Shown: piece by piece, positions 1-8,302 of the stretch
How positions within the stretch are numbered: position 1 is the first letter of the stretch
How the letters are laid out: each line of letters starts with the position of its first letter
The notes under the pieces: model-generated
The model's input: the letters and a program-made list of their open reading frames with translations, nothing else
Databases searched by the model: none
What the model was told of the DNA's origin: nothing
Made by a program: the position numbers and the translations under genes
Source: Streptomyces sp. SID8374
GTDB lineage: Bacteria; Actinomycetota; Actinomycetes; Streptomycetales; Streptomycetaceae
Assembly (NCBI RefSeq): GCF_009865135.1
Contig: NZ_WWGH01000001.1
Span: 4,774,001-4,838,000 of the forward strand
Reading direction: 5' to 3'
DNA length: 64,000 nucleotides

Positions 1-2874
1 ACGTGTGGTTCCGCCCTGCGGTCCCTGGCGCGTGCGCTGCCCGGCCGACACGCCGATCCGGTGCTGATGTTCGTCGAGGGCGCCGCAGGCGAGGGTAAGA
101 GCCACCTGCTCCGGGAGCTGGCCGAGCTGCCCGGGCTGCCGGAGCCGGCCCGCCTGTGGTGGCGGTGCGGCGCCGAGGACGGGCCGCCCGAGGAGGACGA
201 GCACCGGCGGGAGCCCACCCTGTGGCTGGTGGACGACGTGCACCGGGCGGACGAGGACGAGTTGCGGCGGCTGCGCCGGGTGCTGGAGCGGCTGGAGCGG
301 GGCTCGGCGGCCGTGGTGACGTACCGCCCCGAGGAGCTGGCGGTGCCCGGTCTGCCGCTGGGCGGCCCGCCGATGACGTATCCGGACCGGCTGGTGGTGC
401 TCAGGAACCGGCTGGCGCCCTGGGACGAGGAACGTGTCCGCCGGGCCGCCGCCGAGGCGCTGGGCGAGAGCGGCTGTACGGCGGAGGCCGTGGCCAGGAT
501 CCATGAGCGCACCGGCGGAGTGCCCCGGGTGGTCGTCGACCTGCTCGCCATGGCGCGGGGGCAGTGGCCCGCCTTCACCGGCACGGCCGCCGAGGTGGAC
601 GCGGCCGGTGTGCCGACGCGGCTGGCGGAGCTGGTGCTGAGCCGTACGGACGCCCTGTCGCCGGAGCACCGGCCGGTGGTCTGGGCGGCCGCCGTCCTCG
701 ACGGGCCCGTCGCCCGTGAGGAGCTGATCGCGGTGTCGGGGCTCGGGGCCGCGACGGGGAAGGACGCGCTGCTGCGGGCCCTGGAGAGCGCGGCCCTGGC
801 GGAGCCGGCCGAGGGCCGCTACGGCTTCGCCGTACCGCTGGCCGCCTCTGCCGTACGTGCCACCGTGCCCGGCCCCGTACGCCAGGATCTGCACCGGCGG
901 ACGGCGAACGTCCTCAGCCGCAGACACCCCGTGGACTGGGCCGCCGTGGCCGAGCACCACAGGGCGGCCGGGGACGGCCACCGATGGCTCAGAGCGGTGG
1001 AGAAGGCGGCCGAGGCGGCGGAGGCATCCGGCCGGCACCAGCAGGCGATCACGCTCCTGGAGCGGACGCTGGCCACGCCCGACATCCCCCCGCAGGCCCG
1101 GGCCCGGCTGGCACCGCTGCTGGCCCGCAACGCGGTGACCGGACTGCGCTCGGACCAGACCGTGGAAGTGCTCGCGCAGATCGTGCGGGACGCGGCCCTG
1201 CCACCGGCCGTACGAGGAGAGCTGCGCCTCGATCTCGGGCTGATGCTGTGCAACCAGGTGGGCCGGTTCCCCGAGGGGTGGCGGGTGCTGGAGACCGCCG
1301 CCGCCGAACTCCGCGAAGTCCGCTCCGCCCTGGCCGCACGCGCCATGGCGGCCCTGGTCCTCCCGTACCAGCCGGGCGTCTCCCTCGACGTCCACCAGGG
1401 CTGGCTGATCAAGGCCATGGCCGCCGCGGACGACAGCGGGGACGAGGCCATGCGTACGGCGGTCCTGGCCAACCGGGTGGGGCTCGCGATGAGCTGGGCC
1501 GACCCCGAGGCGTGGGAGCTGGTGGAGAAGCTGCCCGTGGAGAGCACGGACCCCGCCTGCGTCCGGCAGGCGGCGCGCGGTCTGTGCAACGCCGCGGACT
1601 CCGCGGTCTGGCTCGGGTTCTACGGGCGGGTGGACGACCTGCTGGCCCAGGGACGCGAGCTGTCCGCGCGGACCGGCGCGCCCTACACCGAACACAGCGC
1701 GCTGGGGACACTGCTGCTCCAGGCGTGGTGGACCGGCCGGTGGCTGGGCCTGGCCAAGCGGTGCGAGGACTTCATCGCCACCACCGCCGATATGCCGTTC
1801 ATCGCCTCCGACGCCTATGTCGTACGCGGCCTGCTCGCCGTCGCCCAGGGGGACTGGGGCGAGGCGAAGTCCTGGCTGTTCCAACGGGGGACGTTCGAGA
1901 CCGAGAGACTGCCCGTGCCCCTGGGAGCGGCGGCGGCCGGAGCCGTGATCCGCCTGGCCCTGGCCCGGCAGGAGGTGACGGCCGCGGCGGAACAGGCGCG
2001 GTCGGCCTGGCAGGTGGTGGCGGAGAAGGGCGTATGGCCGTGGGCCGCGGAGCTCGCGCCGTGGGCCGTGGAGGCGCTGGTGCGCGCGGGCGACGGCAGC
2101 ACGGCCCGCACCATGGTCCGGAACTTCGCCCAGGGCCTCGGCCGCTGTGACGCGCCCGCCGCCAGGGCGGCGCTGGTGTGGAGCCGGGCCGTACTCGCCG
2201 AGACGGAAGCGCCGGCCGGGGAGCCGGCCGGGCAGCGGCGGGGCGCACTGCTGGAGGCCGCGACGCTGTACGGGAAGGCCTCGGCGGCCTACGCGGAGCT
2301 GCCGCGCCCCTACTCCCAGGCGCTGACCACGGAGGGTGCCGCGCGCTGCGTACTGGCGGCGGACACCGTGGGGGTGCCGGGCCCGGCCCCCGGAACGGAG
2401 GCGGCGGACACCGCCGTTTCACCGGCCCAGATGTCCGACGACGCCGCCGTTGCGTCGGCCTCGGTGTCCGACGACGCCGCCACGACGGCCCCTGTATCCG
2501 ACGCCGCCACCACCACGACGGCCCAGGTGTCCGACGCCGCCACCACGAAGGCCCTCGCCGACCTGGAGTCCTGCGCCCAGCGTTTCACCGACCTGGGGGC
2601 CGTCTGGGACGCCGCCCGGGCCCGGGCCCTCCTGCGTACACGCCAGCCCGCCAGGAAGGGCCGCCCTCCCGGCCGCCCCTCGCACGCCGACCAGCTGTCA
2701 CCCCGGGAGGAGGAGGTGGCGCAGCTCGCCGTCTCCGGCCTGACCAACCGGGAGATCGCCGCGACCCTGCACCTCTCCCCGCGGACCGTGGAGCAGCACA
2801 TCGCCGGCGCGATGCGCAAGACGGGCGCGCTCTCCCGCCGCGACCTCGCTCACCGGCCGGGCCCGACCCCCTGA
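1..2874 (+). CDS. Large LuxR-family regulator with N-terminal ATPase (5' end outside window)
   Basis: The frame is open to base 1 and reads as protein before the first in-window GTG (61), so the true start probably lies upstream. A Walker A loop (GAAGEGKS) follows at once. A Walker B-like stretch LWLVDDVH lies about 55 residues later. A long helical, TPR-like middle leads to a C-terminal LuxR helix-turn-helix beginning LSPREEEVAQLA and containing LSPRTVEQHIAGAM. This is the STAND/LAL regulator layout: a nucleotide-dependent switch coupled to DNA binding. Between the helical part and the HTH lies a repetitive Ala/Thr/Ser/Asp linker (about 2433-2562) built from copies of an SDAATT-like unit. 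No biosynthetic cluster is visible to suggest targets. The 3' end overlaps a convergent gene by 25 bp. Confidence 0.85.
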   Translation, partial: TCGSALRSLARALPGRHADPVLMFVEGAAGEGKSHLLRELAELPGLPEPARLWWRCGAEDGPPEEDEHRREPTLWLVDDVHRADEDELRRLRRVLERLERGSAAVVTYRPEELAVPGLPLGGPPMTYPDRLVVLRNRLAPWDEERVRRAAAEALGESGCTAEAVARIHERTGGVPRVVVDLLAMARGQWPAFTGTAAEVDAAGVPTRLAELVLSRTDALSPEHRPVVWAAAVLDGPVAREELIAVSGLGAATGKDALLRALESAALAEPAEGRYGFAVPLAASAVRATVPGPVRQDLHRRTANVLSRRHPVDWAAVAEHHRAAGDGHRWLRAVEKAAEAAEASGRHQQAITLLERTLATPDIPPQARARLAPLLARNAVTGLRSDQTVEVLAQIVRDAALPPAVRGELRLDLGLMLCNQVGRFPEGWRVLETAAAELREVRSALAARAMAALVLPYQPGVSLDVHQGWLIKAMAAADDSGDEAMRTAVLANRVGLAMSWADPEAWELVEKLPVESTDPACVRQAARGLCNAADSAVWLGFYGRVDDLLAQGRELSARTGAPYTEHSALGTLLLQAWWTGRWLGLAKRCEDFIATTADMPFIASDAYVVRGLLAVAQGDWGEAKSWLFQRGTFETERLPVPLGAAAAGAVIRLALARQEVTAAAEQARSAWQVVAEKGVWPWAAELAPWAVEALVRAGDGSTARTMVRNFAQGLGRCDAPAARAALVWSRAVLAETEAPAGEPAGQRRGALLEAATLYGKASAAYAELPRPYSQALTTEGAARCVLAADTVGVPGPAPGTEAADTAVSPAQMSDDAAVASASVSDDAATTAPVSDAATTTTAQVSDAATTKALADLESCAQRFTDLGAVWDAARARALLRTRQPARKGRPPGRPSHADQLSPREEEVAQLAVSGLTNREIAATLHLSPRTVEQHIAGAMRKTGALSRRDLAHRPGPTP

Positions 2875-3164
2875 GCCGGGAAGGTCCAGAACCGTCGGTC
2901 GTGCTCCCAGACGGCCACGGTCGCGGCCTCCCAGTCCAGCACCCAGCCGGTACGCACCCCGCGCGCGCCCCAGCCGTCCGGGCGCCGGCGCGGGATCGCG
3001 AACCCCGCCTCGCGTGCGGCGAGCGCCGCTTCACAGGCCTCGCGCGCGATGCGGAGGGCCTCCGCCCCTGTCTCGGCGGCCCCGGTGAAGACATGCAGGC
3101 CGCACCGCTCGGGCTGTACGGAGTTCCTGGTGGGGACATCGACCTGGAAGTAGAGCTTGGTCAT
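2850..3164 (-). CDS. Small hypothetical protein (104 aa)
   Basis: The ATG at 3164 is preferred over longer frames because a GAGGAGA ribosome binding site sits about 9 bases upstream. The protein starts MTKLYFQVDVPTRNSVQ and has two halves: a helical Ala/Glu/Arg-rich middle (EALRIAREACEAALAAREAG) and a Trp-rich end (WVLDWEAATVAVWEHD). It has no signal peptide or membrane segment. I do not recognise the family. It is transcribed towards the LuxR gene and overlaps its 3' end by 25 bp. Confidence 0.6.
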   Translation of the reverse strand: MTKLYFQVDVPTRNSVQPERCGLHVFTGAAETGAEALRIAREACEAALAAREAGFAIPRRRPDGWGARGVRTGWVLDWEAATVAVWEHDRRFWTFPAQGVGPGR

Positions 3165-3325
3165 GGCGCCATCTCCTCGGGGTCGCGGTCTCCTGCCCAC
3201 CGGCGCGGACTGCGCGTCACTCGCGCCGGCGGAGCTGCGTTCCCTCGCGTCGGATCGACCGCTGACAGGTCACTCCAACGTACGGAGCGCACCCGGCCCT
3301 GAATATCCGGGTCGGGCCGATCACC

Positions 3326-3361
3326 TATACGTATCCCGGCGGCCATACGTATCCCGGCGGC
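3326..3361. repeat. Two tandem 18-bp copies containing ATACGTAT
   Basis: Copies at 3326-3343 and 3344-3361 differ at one base and each holds the self-complementary octamer ATACGTAT followed by CCCGGCGGC. They lie in the 324-bp divergent gap between the small minus-strand gene and the DGPF gene, about 40 bp upstream of the putative ECF promoter. An operator function is possible but unproven. I see nothing else in this gap apart from the promoter listed next. Confidence 0.6.
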
Positions 3362-3402
3362 CCGCAGGGGCGAGGCCGAGCGGTGCCGTGATGCGCGCGG
3401 CG

Positions 3403-3429
3403 TGTCGATCGGGGACCGGCCCGTTCGTC
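3403..3429 (+). promoter_or_regulatory. Putative ECF42 promoter upstream of the DGPF gene
   Basis: TGTCGA (3403-3408) is followed after 17 bp by CGTC (3426-3429). As I recall, the published ECF42 target motif in Streptomyces venezuelae is TGTCGA in the -35 region and CGA/TC in the -10 region. The site is about 60 bp before the ATG of the DGPF gene and its sigma factor, which would make the pair autoregulated. Confidence 0.6.
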
Positions 3430-3488
3430 GTCATCGTGTAAGGAGACCCGCACGGCGGGCGCTCCACACAGGTGACAGGAGTCGGACC

Positions 3489-3839
3489 ATGAAGTACATG
3501 CTGCTGATCCACAGCGGGGCCGTCGACGAGCAGGGCGGGGCGCCGCAGTGCACCGTCGAGGACTGGATGGCCTACGACAAGGACGTACGCGACGCGGGGA
3601 TCCTCGTCTCCGGGGAGTCGCTGGCCGATCTGGTGACCGCGACCACCGTGCGGGTCTCACCGGCCGGGGAGCGGACCGTGACGGACGGGCCGTTCGCGGA
3701 GACGCGGGAGCTGCTGGGCGGGTTCCTCGTCATCGACGTGCCCGATCTCGACGCCGCCCTCGACTGGGCCGCCCGCTGTCCCGGCGCGCGGGACGGCGGC
3801 TCGGTCGTGGTCCGGCCGGTCGCGGACTTCGGGGGCTGA
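3489..3839 (+). CDS. YCII/DGPF-domain protein
   Basis: A 116-residue protein starting MKYMLLIHSG, with an AGGAG site 8-9 bases before the ATG; longer upstream starts have no such site. It carries the family signature TVTDGPFAETRELLGGF around residues 57-73. DGPF proteins are ferredoxin-like alpha/beta barrels of unsettled function, and their genes are the usual partners of ECF42 sigma factors. The sigma gene begins 2 bp after this stop codon, so the two are surely one operon. Confidence 0.9.
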   Translation: MKYMLLIHSGAVDEQGGAPQCTVEDWMAYDKDVRDAGILVSGESLADLVTATTVRVSPAGERTVTDGPFAETRELLGGFLVIDVPDLDAALDWAARCPGARDGGSVVVRPVADFGG

Positions 3840-3841
3840 CG

Positions 3842-5113
3842 GTGGTGGCGGACGAGGGGGCCTTCTCGGAACAGGCCGGGGCGGCGGTCGAAGCCGTGTT
3901 CCGGGAGGAGCGGGGGCTGCTGCTCGCCTCCCTCGTACGCCGGTTCGGGGATCTCGACCTGGCCGAGGAGGTGACGTCCGAGGCGATCGAGGCGGCCCTG
4001 CGCCACTGGCCGGCCGAGGGCGTTCCCGGCCGGCCCGGGGCGTGGCTGCTGACGACCGCGCGGCGCAAGGCGGTGGACCGGTTGCGGCGGGACCAGGCGT
4101 ACGCGGCGCGGCTCGCCGTACTCCGGGCCGACGCGGAACGGGACGAGGCCGTCGCCGCGCCGACGGGGATCGGTGAACTGCCGGACGACCGCCTCCAGTT
4201 GTTCTTCACCTGCGCCCACCCCGCCCTCGCCGCCGAGGACCGGACCGCCCTCACCCTGCGCTGCCTCGCCGGGCTCACCACCCCCGAGGTGGCGCGGGCC
4301 TTCCTCGTGCCGACCGCGACCATGGCCCAGCGCATCGTGCGGGCGAAGAGGAAGATCCGCGAGGCCCGCATCCCGTTCCGGGTGCCGGGGCCCGACGAGC
4401 TGCCGGAGCGGCTGCCCGGGGTGCTCCAGGTCGTCTACTCGGTCTTCACCGAGGGGTACGCGGCCAGCTCGGGCCCCCGGCTCCAGCGGCTGGACCTGGC
4501 CGAGGAGGCGGTCCGACTCGCCCGGATACTGCACCGCCTGCTCCCCGCCGAGCGGGAGGCCGCCGGGCTCCTCGCGCTGCTGCTCCTCGTCCACGCCCGG
4601 CGCGCGGCGCGGACCGGCCCGGAGGGGGAGCCGGTGCTCCTGGAGGAGCAGGACCGGGGGCTTTGGGACCGGGCGATGGTCGAGGAGGGGCGGGCGCTGG
4701 TGGTGCGGGCGCTGACCGGAGGGCCGGCCGGGCCGTACGGGGTGCAGGCCGCCATCGCCGCCCTGCACGACGAGGCGGCGGACGTGGCGTCCACGGACTG
4801 GGCGCAGATCGTGGCCCTGTACGACGTGCTGCTCACCCTCACCCCGTCCCCCGTGGTCGCGGTGAACCGCGCCGTGGCGGTGGCGATGCGCGACGGGCCG
4901 GGGGAGGGACTGGCGCTTCTCGACGCGTTGGGCGGTGAGCCCCGGCTGCGGGCGTACGGGCCGTACGCGGTGGCGCGGGGCGATCTGCTGAGCCGCCTGG
5001 GGCGGGACGGGGAGGCGGCCGCGGCCTACCGGGAGGCGCTGGAGCTGGCGGGCACCGAGCCGGAGAGGGCCGCGCTGCGGCGGAAGCTGGGGGAGGGGCG
5101 GCCGGGCGGATGA
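3842..5113 (+). CDS. ECF42-type sigma factor with C-terminal TPR-like extension
   Basis: About 423 residues, twice the length of a basic ECF sigma factor. Region 2 includes RRFGDLDLAEEVTSEAIEAA and region 4 includes GLTTPEVARAFLVPTATMAQ. A roughly 200-residue helical, TPR/DUF6596-like C-terminal extension follows (EAAAAYREALELA near the end). ECF42 proteins lack a typical anti-sigma factor, and the extension is thought to control activity. The start is GTG 3842 or GTG 3845, directly after the DGPF stop. The last 19 bases are duplicated downstream of the stop codon (see the repeat entry). Confidence 0.88.
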   Translation: MVADEGAFSEQAGAAVEAVFREERGLLLASLVRRFGDLDLAEEVTSEAIEAALRHWPAEGVPGRPGAWLLTTARRKAVDRLRRDQAYAARLAVLRADAERDEAVAAPTGIGELPDDRLQLFFTCAHPALAAEDRTALTLRCLAGLTTPEVARAFLVPTATMAQRIVRAKRKIREARIPFRVPGPDELPERLPGVLQVVYSVFTEGYAASSGPRLQRLDLAEEAVRLARILHRLLPAEREAAGLLALLLLVHARRAARTGPEGEPVLLEEQDRGLWDRAMVEEGRALVVRALTGGPAGPYGVQAAIAALHDEAADVASTDWAQIVALYDVLLTLTPSPVVAVNRAVAVAMRDGPGEGLALLDALGGEPRLRAYGPYAVARGDLLSRLGRDGEAAAAYREALELAGTEPERAALRRKLGEGRPGG

Positions 5114-5141
5114 CCCTCCCCCAGGGGCGGCCCGGCGGATG
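5094..5141. repeat. Direct repeat of the 3' end of the sigma gene
   Basis: The 19 bases at 5094-5112, which run into the TGA stop, recur at 5123-5141 with one mismatch (period 29 bp). The second copy is outside the coding sequence. Confidence 0.75.
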
Positions 5142-5192
5142 CCCCCAGGGATGACCGCTCCACAGCGGCCGTCGTGGAGGCCGGTGCGCCCG

Positions 5193-5663
5193 TCAGCCCT
5201 TGACCGTGAACCCCGCCGCCTTCGGCGCGAACGTCTTGCCGCCGTCCTTCGCGGAGGCCAGGACCGCCACGTGCCACGCGCCCTTCGGCGATTCGGCCGC
5301 CTCGGCGGTCGTGACCTTCACCTTGTACGTGCAGAGCGCGGCCTCGTCCCCCGACGGGCCGGTCGGCTCACAGGTGGCGGACTCGATGTGGGCCATGTCC
5401 CCGGCGTCCGGGGCGGGGGCCATGCTCGCGGGCCAGGCCAGGACCTTGAGGTTCCGGACGCCGGAACCGTCGGCCACCCGTGCGGTGAAGGTGAGCGAGC
5501 CGTCCTTGTCCTTGCCCGGTGCGACATACGCGACGGAGGCCTTCGTCACCTCGGGGCCGGCGCTCCCGTTGCTCCCGCTCTCCCCGGCGAAGGCGTAGGC
5601 CCCGGCCCCTCCCAGCAGGGCGACACCGGCGAGGGCGGAGATGGTGACGACGCGCTTGGACAT
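5193..5663 (-). CDS. Small secreted protein (DUF5707-like)
   Basis: 156 residues, ATG preceded by GAGGAG. A classical signal peptide (MSKRVVTISALAGVALLGG, ending AYAFA) is followed by a Ser/Gly-rich spacer and a beta-rich domain. Typical stretches are SLTFTARVADGSGVRNLKVL and CTYKVKVTTAE, with two Cys that could form a disulfide. The second half resembles secreted DUF5707 proteins of Streptomyces, from memory. It is probably exported and folded outside the cell; no enzymatic residues are evident. It is convergent with the sigma operon. Confidence 0.75.
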   Translation of the reverse strand: MSKRVVTISALAGVALLGGAGAYAFAGESGSNGSAGPEVTKASVAYVAPGKDKDGSLTFTARVADGSGVRNLKVLAWPASMAPAPDAGDMAHIESATCEPTGPSGDEAALCTYKVKVTTAEAAESPKGAWHVAVLASAKDGGKTFAPKAAGFTVKG

Positions 5664-5811
5664 GAGAGCTCCTCGGTGAAGTGATGGCCGGTCAGGTCAT
5701 CCGTTGATCGTTTCGCTGTGCCCATGCTGGAACGACCGGGGTGCTCGGGGCGTGAGTACGCGTGCTCAATCCTCGTACTCAGTGGCGTACGGGAACGTCG
5801 TGGACGGCGTG

Positions 5812-6198
5812 TCAGCTCTCCGGGTCGGGGGCGTAGGACAGCTCCAGGGAGACGGGCTCGGTCTGCTGGTCGGAGGCGGTGACGTGAGTGGTGCGGCGGG
5901 TCAGGCGCAGGCCCATCGCGGCGAGTTCACCGGGCTCGTGGAGGGCGCAGAGCAGGGCCGCCGCCGCGGGCAGGGTGAGGGGGGTGGTGGAGCTGTGTCC
6001 CAGGACGGCGGCGGTGTCGGGTGCGGAGAGCGCGGCCCGGTGGGCGTGGTCGAGGACCTTGCCGGGGTCGTCGACGACGAGTTCCTCGACCTGGATGCGC
6101 CGGGTGCGGACGCGGAGGTCCAGGGGGCGTGCGGGGAGCCGCCTCGGTGGGGCGAGGGCGGGGCGGGGGTCCGGGTCGGTCAGGTTCGGGCGGTTCAT
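5812..6198 (-). CDS. Hypothetical protein divergent from the XRE/methyltransferase pair
   Basis: 128 residues from ATG 6198, with CTGGAG upstream. The N-terminus is Pro/Arg-rich and disordered. The rest has short blocks such as LPAAAALLCALHEPGELAAMGLRL and looks like a compact alpha/beta protein. No motif is recognised. The frame stays open upstream, but that part is Pro/Arg/Ser-rich shadow sequence without a better start. It sits head-to-head with the regulator at 6577, so the two may share control. Confidence 0.55.
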   Translation of the reverse strand: MNRPNLTDPDPRPALAPPRRLPARPLDLRVRTRRIQVEELVVDDPGKVLDHAHRAALSAPDTAAVLGHSSTTPLTLPAAAALLCALHEPGELAAMGLRLTRRTTHVTASDQQTEPVSLELSYAPDPES

Positions 6199-6576
6199 GA
6201 GGCGGGCTCCAGGGTGCGGGCGTACGGGACCGTCGGGTTCGGGGCGAGGGAGGGGGCCGGGGAGGCTCAGGGGCGGGGGAGGAGGCGGTGGGCGGGAGGG
6301 CGCCCGCCGTTCAACTGCGGTCCCGTGGAAAGGTGATGATGGAGCGGCGGTCGAGGAAGGCGCTGATCCGGGCGCGGGGACGAGCGGGGATCGAGGTGGC
6401 CAAAGGGGCTCCACGAGGGGTGCGGGAGGCGGTGGCAACGCTCCGCGGCGTTGCGGTCGGAGGGGTCGGACATACTCACGATGGGAGCGGCGCGCGATCG
6501 TCGCAAGGTGCGCTGTGTGCACTGCGCGCAGGCTGCGTGAACTGTCGGATGTCGACCCGGAGCGGAAGGATGAGCC
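6199..6576. other. 378-bp divergent intergenic region
   Basis: This region separates the hypothetical gene (minus strand) from the XRE regulator. No convincing coding sequence is seen; the open frames are Pro/Arg or Gly/Arg biased shadows. Dyad-like GC stretches lie around 6490-6545 and could include promoter or operator elements, but I cannot assign -10/-35 boxes with confidence. Confidence 0.4.
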
Positions 6577-7446
6577 GTGGCACGTGAAAGGTCGGGCCGG
6601 ACAGCGCAGCACCTGGTCCTGGTGGCCCGTCTGCGGAACCTGCGCGAAGGGGCAGGCCTGTCCGTCCCCCAGGCCGCCGAGCGGCTCGGCTGGCACCCGT
6701 CGACGCTGAGGAGGCTGGAGCAGGCGCAGACCTCCCTGGACGTGGGGCAGGTGTCCGCCCTGCTGGAGCGGTACGGGGCGGGTGCGGCCGAGACCGACGA
6801 CATCATGGGCCGGCTGAACGCCGCCAACATGCCCGGCTGGTGGCATCCGTGGCGCGATGCGATGGACCCCTGGCTCATGGACCTGATGAGCGTGGAGTCC
6901 GCCACGAGCATCGTGCGCACCTGGGACCCGGCGCTCGTACCGTTGCTGCTGCGGACCCCGGCCTACGCCATGGCCGTGGACGCCGCCATGAGGCCCGGGC
7001 TGAGCCCCGCGGTCCGGCGGCGGCGCGCCGATCTGCTGGTGATGCGTCAGCAACGGCTGCGTGAGCAGCAGGCGCGGGTGTGGGCGGTCCTGCCGGTCAC
7101 CGCGCTGCGCTGCCGGGTCGGCGACGACGAGGTGATGCGCGAACAGCTCGCCGCGCTCCAGGAGGCCGCGGACCGGCCGGATGTGATGGTGCAGCTCCAT
7201 ACGGAGGACGCGCCGCCCCACCCGCTGACCGGGGTCCCGGCATTGAGCCTTTACCGCGTGGAGATCCGCGAGATCGCGGATCATGTGGTGCGCGAGGGCG
7301 GGCTGCCCGGAACGGCGGAGGTGTGGGACAGCGGCCCGCCCGTACAGGAATATCAGGCGATGCTGGACGTGTCGTGCGTGATGGCGGTGCGTCCGGACCG
7401 GACGAGGGAGATTCTGCAGGATGAGTACGACCGGGAACGGGGCTGA
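6577..7446 (+). CDS. XRE-family regulator with DUF5753 domain
   Basis: 289 residues from GTG 6577, with an AGCGGAAGGA site. The N-terminal HTH (residues about 14-65) includes LRNLREGAGLSVPQAAERLG and HPSTLRRLEQAQ. The remainder has the DUF5753 pattern of Streptomyces XRE proteins, including VWAVLPVTALRCRVG and a late SLYRVEI. Such regulators usually pair with a small DUF397 protein; here the following gene is instead a methyltransferase, overlapping by 26 bp, so they are translationally coupled. Confidence 0.88.
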   Translation: MARERSGRTAQHLVLVARLRNLREGAGLSVPQAAERLGWHPSTLRRLEQAQTSLDVGQVSALLERYGAGAAETDDIMGRLNAANMPGWWHPWRDAMDPWLMDLMSVESATSIVRTWDPALVPLLLRTPAYAMAVDAAMRPGLSPAVRRRRADLLVMRQQRLREQQARVWAVLPVTALRCRVGDDEVMREQLAALQEAADRPDVMVQLHTEDAPPHPLTGVPALSLYRVEIREIADHVVREGGLPGTAEVWDSGPPVQEYQAMLDVSCVMAVRPDRTREILQDEYDRERG

Positions 7447-8227
7447 ACTGCCCGCGCAGATCGACACGAGCGTCGCGCACTCCGCGCGCGTGTGGAACTA
7501 CTGGCTCGGCGGGAAGGACAACTTTCCGGCGGACCGGGCCGCGGGCGATGCCTACCGTGAGAAGTACCCGCTGATCGAGACGTTCGCGAAGGAGTCGCGT
7601 GACTTCCTGCGCCGCACGGTGACCTACCTCGCCCGGGACGCCGGGATCAAGCAGTTCCTGGACGTCGGCGCGGGCCTGCCGACGGCGAACAACACGCACG
7701 AGGTCGCGCAGCGGATAGCCCCGGACGCGAAGATCGTCTACGTCGACCACGACCCGCTTGTGCTGCTGCACGTCCACGCGCTGCTGACCAGCAGCGCCGA
7801 GGGGGCGACCGCCTACGTGGAGGCGGACATGCGGGACACGGAGGCGGTCCTGGAGGGCGCGGCGAAGACCCTGGACCTGAGCCGGCCCGTCGCCCTCGTG
7901 ATCTCCGACGTGCTGGGGCACATCGTGGACTGGGACGACGCCCTGTCCCTGGTGCGGCGGCTGGTGGCGCGGCTGCCCTCGGGCAGCTACCTCTCCCTGT
8001 CCCACTCCACCGCCTCGGACGAGGCCCACCGGGCGGTCCAGGACGAGTACAACAGCAGCGGGGCGATCCCGTACATCTTCCGCGAGCCGGAGACCACCAT
8101 CGCGTTCTTCGACGGGCTGGAGATGGTGGAGCCGGGGATGGTGTCCTGGCCGAACTGGCGGCCAGACGCGAACACCGGCACCACCACCGCCCGGGCCGGG
8201 TGGGGAGCCGTGGCCCGCATTCCCTGA
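7421..8227 (+). CDS. SAM-dependent methyltransferase (Methyltransf_19/DUF574 family)
   Basis: 268 residues. The N-terminus has the family hallmark IDTSVAHSARVWNYWLGGKD, followed by FADK-like residues (NFPADRAAG). The glycine-rich SAM loop is LDVGAGLPT (residues about 80-88), with an acidic residue ending the next strand (VYVDHDP). LVISDVLGHI matches the following motif. Substrates of this large actinobacterial family are unknown. It starts inside the regulator gene, so the regulator and enzyme are made together. Confidence 0.88.
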   Translation: MSTTGNGAELPAQIDTSVAHSARVWNYWLGGKDNFPADRAAGDAYREKYPLIETFAKESRDFLRRTVTYLARDAGIKQFLDVGAGLPTANNTHEVAQRIAPDAKIVYVDHDPLVLLHVHALLTSSAEGATAYVEADMRDTEAVLEGAAKTLDLSRPVALVISDVLGHIVDWDDALSLVRRLVARLPSGSYLSLSHSTASDEAHRAVQDEYNSSGAIPYIFREPETTIAFFDGLEMVEPGMVSWPNWRPDANTGTTTARAGWGAVARIP

Positions 8228-8302
8228 CCGTTGCCGTGATCGCCGCGCCGCGCACCCGGACCGCAGGTGCGCGGCGCGCTCCGTCCGCCGAGGGGGTGCG
8301 GT

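Noticed and set aside
6267..6920. Minus-strand frames in the 6.2-6.9 kb gap
   Set aside because: Pro/Ser/Arg-rich and extend antisense into the XRE gene; no plausible start.
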